Source: Xanthomonas campestris pv. phormiicola (lineage in GTDB: Bacteria; Pseudomonadota; Gammaproteobacteria; Xanthomonadales; Xanthomonadaceae). From it: DNA of 64,000 nucleotides. Of this stretch, positions 58,517 to 64,000 are shown piece after piece (the stretch's first letter is position 1; each line of letters starts with the position of its first letter). The stretch lies in NCBI GenBank assembly GCA_025666215.1, contig CP102593.1:3423001-3487000 (forward strand). Reading direction: 5' to 3'. The position numbers were made by a program, and so were the translations under genes. Under the pieces are notes generated by a model that had not been told where the DNA came from, made no database searches, and worked only from the letters and a program-made list of their open reading frames with translations.

Positions 58517-59337
58517 GGATGCGCCTGATCGTCCCCGGGAGGCCGGCAACGCCACGAGATAGCCGCGGCGCACCGAACCGACATTATGCCCGGCCCACAA
58601 AACCGTGGCCGGTGCTGGCATGCGCCCAGCATTCGCACGCAACCGGGCCACACGAATGTCTGCGCCTGCCGGCGCGACCAGTCAGTCGCCCGGCCGCGCC
58701 CTGCGCGGCGACCTGCGCTGTCAGCACCTGATCGCGCGCGATGCGCTTCGGGGTGCCTGGACCATGCAACCGCTACGGCAACGCAGCGCGACCATGCCAG
58801 CGCCACGTAGCCGTCACCTGATCGCCAGGCCCACGCTGCGACATACAGGGTTGCCGATACCCGTGAGCGACAACGCCGTCGTCCCGGGATGGGAGGAGAA
58901 GCACAGGGGCGACGATCGGATATTCGACCCTGCTCCCGCGTCAGCCTCACCCTTACGGGCTGCACAGCCACGCAAAAATATATGCCGAATTCGTCATTTC
59001 AAATGACTCACATCGACTGCCTCAGGGAGCATGAGTCCCACCAAGACCACAGGGACCCAACTGATTTTCGTGGTTTTTATCGCATTTCTTCACTAGACGG
59101 CAAGAAAAAGACACAATGTACCGATCCTGATCCATAGCGCCATAGGCACTGGTGATTTGCGCATTTTTGTGATTTGAGCCTCGTCCGACACACCCAATTT
59201 ATACAAATTGCCGCATTTTTGATGCGGATGACGGCAGATCCCGCTACAACTCGTTGCACGCGCTAGCACGCCGTTATTACGTTTGGGTTAAGGCCGCTCA
59301 TCTGCGGCCCGCCACCCCACGTCATCGAAGGTAAGCA
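58517..59337. other. Long intergenic region before the second TonB receptor gene
   Basis: About 820 bp between divergent genes. The left half is GC-rich and holds only shadow frames; the right 350 bp (58,980-59,337) are A+T-rich, consistent with a promoter/regulatory region. It contains the TTACGTTTGGGT motif. No gene or known repeat is seen. Confidence 0.5.
59277..59288 (+). promoter_or_regulatory. TTACGTTTGGGT motif upstream of TonB receptor 2
   Basis: Exact match to the motif at 53864-53875, here 49 bp before the start codon, within the A+T-rich upstream region of the Oar-like receptor gene. Confidence 0.5.
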
Positions 59338-62300
59338 ATGAGCAACCACCGCGATCGAAAGGCATTCAAGCGCACCGCTCTGGCCATGATTCTCAGCGCC
59401 TCGCTGGCCCACGGCGCCGTTCATGCGCAAAGCACCACCGGCAGCATCTACGGTTCCGCGCCGGCCAGCGGAACCAGCATCACGATCCAAAGCGATACGG
59501 GGTTGAGCCGTACCGTGCCGGTGGACGGCAATGGCCGCTACACCCTCGGCTCGCTGCCGATCGGCAACTACACCGTGATCCTGCGTCGCGGCGAGGAAAC
59601 CATCGACACGCGCAAGGACGTCTTGCTACGCGTCGGATCGGGCACGGAAGTCTCGTTCGCGGCGGCTGACGCCACCACGCTGGGAGCCGTGACCGTCACC
59701 GCCGCGAGCGTGCCGAAGATCGACGTCAGCAGCACCGCGTCGCGCTCGGTGATCACCTCCGAGCAGCTGGACACGCTGCCGCTGGGACGCAGCGCCGAAG
59801 CGATCGCACTGCTCGCACCGGGCACCGTCTCCGGCAGCGGCGCGTTCACCAACGGCAGCCGCTCGGTGGTGTCCTTCGGCGGTTCCGGCGTGACCGAGAA
59901 TGCGTATTACATCAATGGATTCAACGTCAGCAATCCGCTGAACAATCTCGGCGGGCTGAGCCTGCCGTACGGCGCCATCGACCAGCAGGAAACCTACACC
60001 GGCGGCTACAGCTCCAAGTACGGGCGTTCCACCGGCGGCGTGATCAATCAGGTCGGCAAGCGCGGCACCAACGAGTGGCACTTCGGCATCCAGACCACCT
60101 GGGCGCCGGATTCGCTGGCCAGTTCGCCGCGCGATATCTGGTATCCCAGCGCCAGCCTGGCCAGCGACTACACCTACGAAAACCCTGACCTCGCCGGCAC
60201 CCTGTATCGCCGACGCAAGGGCGACACCAGCACCAACACCACCTACAGCGCCTACGCTGGCGGCCCGCTGATCGAGGATCGCCTGTTCGTCTTCGTCGCC
60301 GGCGAATCCAATAAGACCGATGGCATCGACACCAACAACAGCGCCGACAGCATCCAGGCGCGCAACCACTACAACTACAGCGCGCCGAAGTTCTACGGCA
60401 AGATCGACTGGAACATCAACGACAGCAACATCCTGGAATACACCCGCATCCAGAACACCGACCGCCGCGCCGGCTACTACACGTCTTACGACTACGACAC
60501 TCTCAGCGAAGGCGGCCGCACCGGCACCTATCCGGACACCTACAAGCTCACCGACACCTACGACATCTTCAAGTACACCGGCTACCTGACCGACAACCTG
60601 ACCTTGAACGCGACCTGGGGCCGCAGCCTCGAAAGGGACTACCAGGCCAATCCGGTGTCCTCGGACCTGCCCTACATCAGCGGCGTCACCAACCAGGATC
60701 CGTCGATCACCGGCGGCACCGCGATCACCAACAACCAGGCCTCGACCACGGTCAAGAACGCCAACGCGCAGAACAAGACCCGCGGCCTGCGCGTGGAGCT
60801 GGAATACCGCATCGGCAACCACGACCTGACCGCCGGCGTGGACAACATGTACTTCAACGCCTACAACGAAGGCGTCGATACCAGCGGTCCGGGCTATCGC
60901 TGGATCTACAGCAAAGCCTCCAACCCGAGCGTGGCCATCGATCCCAACCTCGGGGTCGGCGCGGCCGGCGGCAACGGCTATTACGTGCAGAAGTACATCT
61001 TCACCACCGCCACCAGCATGGCGGTGGAGCAGAAGGCCTACTACCTGGAAGATCGCTGGCAGGTGAGCGACAATTGGCTGCTGACCCTGGGCGTGCGCAA
61101 CGACAAGTTCACCAACTTCAACAGCAGCCACGTGGCCTATGTGGACAGCGGCGACCAGTGGGCCCCGCGCATGGGCGTGAGCTGGGACGTGTTCGGCGAT
61201 TCCTCGTTCAAACTGTTCGCCAACCTCGGCCGCTACTATCTTGCGCTGCCCAACAGCGTCGCCATCCGCGGCGCCTCGGCCTCGACCTATACCCGCGAGT
61301 ATTTCACCTACACCGGCATCGATGCGAACGGCGAGCCGACCGGTCTGACCGCGCTGGGCCCCGGCCCGGTATCCAGCAACGGCGAATACGGCGAAGCTCC
61401 GGATCCGAATTCGTTCACGCCCAGCGACCTGAAGTCGCAGTACCAGGACGAGCTCATCGTCGGCTTCGAGAAGACCATCGGCGACAAGTGGAACTCCGGC
61501 GCCAAGGTCACCTACCGCAAGCTGCAGTCGGCGATCGACGATGTCTGCGATAGCGACAAGATGTCGAGCAAGCTCACCGCGCTCGGCATCGATCCGGATT
61601 CGGTCACGATCCCCGGCTGCGTGCTGTTCAACCCCGGCGAGAGCAACACCTACAAGCTCGCCAACGTGGACGGTTCCGGCTACACCACGTTGAAGATGTC
61701 GCGCTCGGACTGGGGCTTCACCGATTCGGCCAAGCGCAACTACGCCGCCGTCGACCTGTTCCTGGAGCATCCGTTCGACCAGAAGTGGTACGGCCGCGTC
61801 GACTACACCTGGTCGCACAGCTACGGCAACACCGAAGGCCAGGTGAAGTCGGACATCGGCCAGACCGACGTTTCCAAGACCCAGGACTGGGATTCGGCGC
61901 CACTGATGTACTACGCGGGCGGCGATCTGGCCAACGATCGTCGGCACCAGCTGAAGGCCTTCGGCGCCTACCAGTTCACCCCCGAGTGGATGGTCTCTGC
62001 GACGCTGAAGATCGCCTCGGGCATGCCGAAGTCCTGCCTGGGCTACTTCGGCAGCGACGAATCGGATCCGATCAGCTACGGCTCGGCGTATCACTACTGC
62101 GGCGGCAGCCCGTCCAGTCCGGGCCAGGCGGGTCGCCTGCCCTGGACCAAACTGGTGGATTTGGGCGTGACGTATCGGCCGGCCTTCGCCGACCACAAGC
62201 TGGCGTTCAGCCTGCAGGCGTTCAACGTGTTCAACGAGCGCAAGCCGGTGCAGATCGATGCCACCTACGAAACCGATCCCTATACCGTTTCCAACACCTA

Positions 62301-62364
62301 CGGCATCGGCACCTACTACACGACGCCTCGCTCCGTGCGCCTGTCGGCGTCCTACGACTTCTGA
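59338..62364 (+). CDS. Oar-like TonB-dependent receptor with N-terminal carboxypeptidase-regulatory-like domain
   Basis: A 1008-residue outer-membrane receptor. A signal peptide (ending AVHAQ, about residue 31) leads to a small beta-sandwich (TTGSIYGSAPASGTSITIQS, then VDGNGRYTLGSLPIGNYTVI) of the carboxypeptidase-regulatory type that marks Oar-like proteins. A plug (SRSVITSEQLDTLPLGRS, then ENAYYINGFNVSNP) follows, and a long barrel ending RLSASYDF. Such receptors occur with proteases and peptide uptake in xanthomonads, but the ligand is unknown. A terminator follows the stop. Confidence 0.94.
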   Translation: MSNHRDRKAFKRTALAMILSASLAHGAVHAQSTTGSIYGSAPASGTSITIQSDTGLSRTVPVDGNGRYTLGSLPIGNYTVILRRGEETIDTRKDVLLRVGSGTEVSFAAADATTLGAVTVTAASVPKIDVSSTASRSVITSEQLDTLPLGRSAEAIALLAPGTVSGSGAFTNGSRSVVSFGGSGVTENAYYINGFNVSNPLNNLGGLSLPYGAIDQQETYTGGYSSKYGRSTGGVINQVGKRGTNEWHFGIQTTWAPDSLASSPRDIWYPSASLASDYTYENPDLAGTLYRRRKGDTSTNTTYSAYAGGPLIEDRLFVFVAGESNKTDGIDTNNSADSIQARNHYNYSAPKFYGKIDWNINDSNILEYTRIQNTDRRAGYYTSYDYDTLSEGGRTGTYPDTYKLTDTYDIFKYTGYLTDNLTLNATWGRSLERDYQANPVSSDLPYISGVTNQDPSITGGTAITNNQASTTVKNANAQNKTRGLRVELEYRIGNHDLTAGVDNMYFNAYNEGVDTSGPGYRWIYSKASNPSVAIDPNLGVGAAGGNGYYVQKYIFTTATSMAVEQKAYYLEDRWQVSDNWLLTLGVRNDKFTNFNSSHVAYVDSGDQWAPRMGVSWDVFGDSSFKLFANLGRYYLALPNSVAIRGASASTYTREYFTYTGIDANGEPTGLTALGPGPVSSNGEYGEAPDPNSFTPSDLKSQYQDELIVGFEKTIGDKWNSGAKVTYRKLQSAIDDVCDSDKMSSKLTALGIDPDSVTIPGCVLFNPGESNTYKLANVDGSGYTTLKMSRSDWGFTDSAKRNYAAVDLFLEHPFDQKWYGRVDYTWSHSYGNTEGQVKSDIGQTDVSKTQDWDSAPLMYYAGGDLANDRRHQLKAFGAYQFTPEWMVSATLKIASGMPKSCLGYFGSDESDPISYGSAYHYCGGSPSSPGQAGRLPWTKLVDLGVTYRPAFADHKLAFSLQAFNVFNERKPVQIDATYETDPYTVSNTYGIGTYYTTPRSVRLSASYDF

Positions 62365-62422
62365 CCGCCCGTGGCGGGACGTCCGGCCAGGGCGTTCCGC
62401 CGCAACGCAACGCCTCTCTCCT

Positions 62423-62448
62423 GCCCCGGCTACGCCGGGGCTTTTTTT
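62423..62448 (+). terminator. Rho-independent terminator of the TonB receptor 2 gene
   Basis: GCCCCGGC pairs with GCCGGGGC over a TAC loop and is followed by seven T, about 60 bp after the stop codon. Confidence 0.92.
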
Positions 62449-62482
62449 GCGCGTGGCGCCGGCATGCATCGCCGGCAATGCC

Positions 62483-64000
62483 TCAGCGGCCCAGCAGGGC
62501 CATCGCCGCATTGTGCCCGGGCGCGCCGGTCACGCCGCCGCCCGGGTGGGTGCCGGCGCCGCACAGGTACAGACCGGGAATCGCGCCGCGGTAGTTGGCC
62601 TGGCCGAGCATCGGGCGGGCGCTGAACAACTGGTTGAGGCTCAGCGCGCCATGGAAGATGTCGCCGCCGATCAGGCCGAAGCTGCGTTCCAGATCCAGCG
62701 GGGTCAGCGCCTGCCGGCCCAGCACCGAGGCGGCGAAGCCAGGCGCGTAGCGTTCGACGGTGGCGATCATCAGCTCGGCGACCTCGTCGCGGTACGCGTC
62801 CCAGCTGCGCCCGTCCGGCAGCTGCGGCGCCACGTGCTGGCAGAACAGGCTGGCCACGTGCTGCCCCGGCGGCGCCAGCGAATCGTCCAGGGTGCTCGGG
62901 ATCAGCAACTCGACGATGGGCTCGCGCGACCAGCCATGCGCGCGCGCATCGCGGTAGGCGCGATCCATGTAGTCCAGGCTCGGCGCCAGGATGATGCCGG
63001 CGGTGAGGTGGTCGCCCTGCCCCGGCAGCGCGCGGAACTGCGGCAAGCGCGACAGCGCCACGTTCATCCGGAACGTGCCCGAGCCGCAGTGCCAGTTGGC
63101 CATGCGCTCGCGGGTGGCGGCCGGGACGTGCGCCGGGTCGAGCAGGCGCTCGTACAGCAGCTTGGGATTGACGTTGGCGACGACGCGGCGCGCATGCAGG
63201 CGTTCGCCGTGTTCGGTGATCACGCCGACCGCGCGCCCGTCCTCGACCAGGATCTCGCGCACGCCGGCGTCGGTGCGGATCTGCGCGCCGGCGGTGAGTG
63301 CCGCCTTGGCCATCGCCTGGGTGATCGCGCCCATGCCGCCGAGCGCATGGCCCCAGGCGCCCTTGACCCCGTTGCTCTCGCCGAACACGTGGTGCAGCAG
63401 CACGTAGGCCGAGCCCGGCGTGTAGGGGCTGGCGTAGTTGCCGACGATGCCGTCGAAGCCGAACAGCGCCTTGACCGGGTCGCTCTCGAACCAGCGCTGC
63501 AGGTACTCGGCGGCGGAGATGGTGAACAGGTCCAGCAGTTCCTGGCGCAGGCCGGGGTCGAGCGCATGCAGGCGGCGGCCGAGGCGGCCGGCGCGCAGCA
63601 GTTCCGGCAGCGCCTGCACCCAGCCGCCGTCGGTGACGTTCGGCGGCGGCTGCAGCGCCAGCGCGCGCAGCACGTCGGCGATGCGCTCCAGCCGCGCCTC
63701 GTAGGCCGGCAGGCGCTCGGCGTCGCGCAGCGAGAACTTCGCCACCTGCGCCTGGGTGATGCTGGCGCCGGCCAGCAGGTAGCGGTCGTCGGGCAGCGGC
63801 ACGAAGTTGTTGCAACGGCGCGGCACGATGCGCAGGCCGTGCGCGGCCAGGTCCAGGTCGGCGATCACCTTCGGCTGCAGCAGCGAGACCGTATAAGAGG
63901 CCACCGAATTGCGGAAGCCCGGATGGAATTCCTCGGTGACCGCGGCGCCGCCGACCACGCCGCGCCGCTCCAGCACGGTGACCTTCCAGCCGGCGCGCGC
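62483..64000 (-). CDS. Phytoene-desaturase-like FAD-dependent oxidoreductase (PYROXD2 type), N-terminus beyond window
   Basis: More than 500 residues of a CrtI/PYROXD2-like flavoprotein. The frame enters from the window edge as RAGWKVTVLERRGVVGGAAV, the second half of the N-terminal dinucleotide-binding site; the first part lies outside. The C-terminus has the family's flavin-binding end GLYLCGAGTHPGGGVTGAPG followed by HNAAMALLGR. The family includes carotenoid desaturases, but this branch, conserved in many non-pigment contexts, has no proven substrate. No carotenoid genes are nearby. Confidence 0.86.
   Translation of the reverse strand, partial: ARAGWKVTVLERRGVVGGAAVTEEFHPGFRNSVASYTVSLLQPKVIADLDLAAHGLRIVPRRCNNFVPLPDDRYLLAGASITQAQVAKFSLRDAERLPAYEARLERIADVLRALALQPPPNVTDGGWVQALPELLRAGRLGRRLHALDPGLRQELLDLFTISAAEYLQRWFESDPVKALFGFDGIVGNYASPYTPGSAYVLLHHVFGESNGVKGAWGHALGGMGAITQAMAKAALTAGAQIRTDAGVREILVEDGRAVGVITEHGERLHARRVVANVNPKLLYERLLDPAHVPAATRERMANWHCGSGTFRMNVALSRLPQFRALPGQGDHLTAGIILAPSLDYMDRAYRDARAHGWSREPIVELLIPSTLDDSLAPPGQHVASLFCQHVAPQLPDGRSWDAYRDEVAELMIATVERYAPGFAASVLGRQALTPLDLERSFGLIGGDIFHGALSLNQLFSARPMLGQANYRGAIPGLYLCGAGTHPGGGVTGAPGHNAAMALLGR

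Noticed and set aside
58605..59006. 133-codon frame in the region before the second TonB receptor
   Set aside because: Composition is that of GC-rich non-coding DNA, with no ribosome site and no recognisable domain.

Overview
The window is high-GC proteobacterial DNA. Gene content and order point to the Xanthomonadaceae, most likely Xanthomonas or a close relative: a tpiA-secG-tRNA-Leu-nuoA... block, an asd-fimV-truA-trpF-trpB-trpA-accD-glmM neighbourhood, TPR-sulfotransferase and Oar-like TonB receptor genes, and several classes of short dispersed palindromic repeats. I cannot fix the species from sequence alone.

Region 1 (1-9.0 kb, minus strand) carries respiratory complex I genes nuoA to nuoH (nuoH cut by the window edge), most of them overlapping at ATGA junctions, preceded by tRNA-Leu(GAG), secG and tpiA. 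Region 2 (9-26 kb) is a housekeeping and biosynthetic block. It holds an SDR dehydrogenase, a 2OG-Fe(II) oxygenase, glmM (cell-wall precursor), accD (fatty acids), trpA/trpB/trpF with a divergent LysR regulator, truA, a FimV-like protein, asd, a 2-hydroxyacid dehydrogenase, aroC and prmB. Tryptophan, chorismate and aspartate-family synthesis are thus brought together. Region 3 (25.6-37 kb) holds a Sco-type copper chaperone, psd, a lytic transglycosylase, a HerA/DUF853-type ATPase, nudK, a membrane protein, a rhomboid protease gene broken by a one-base frameshift, greB and rimO.

Region 4 (about 36,984-49,550) is a visibly less GC-rich genomic island inserted in the 5' end of rimO. The island supplies a new start, ribosome site and N-terminus for rimO, while the displaced native start (MSLANPKVGFVSLG then stop) lies at the far end. 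The island carries two recognisable phage-defence modules. One is an AAA+ ATPase/subtilisin pair of the IetAS type; the other is an OLD-family nuclease/UvrD-helicase pair of the Gabija type. It also carries a permuted papain-like peptidase with a C-terminal zinc-ribbon-like tail, XRE and AbrB regulators, and decayed fragments (IS21 istB, a TctC-type binding protein, and an unknown gene with two in-frame stops). I see no integrase.

Region 5 (49.6-64 kb) returns to core sequence: dienelactone hydrolase, HIT protein, a small membrane protein, RDD protein, dcd, apbC/mrp, two TonB-dependent receptors that share an upstream motif, a TPR-sulfotransferase between them, and a phytoene-desaturase-like flavoprotein cut by the window end.

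The observations most worth following are the rimO-reconstituting island with its defence cargo, the small ORF translationally coupled at both ends between trpB and trpA, a MITE nested in a palindromic repeat with a clean 4-bp target duplication, and a family of four-heptamer inverted-repeat elements.
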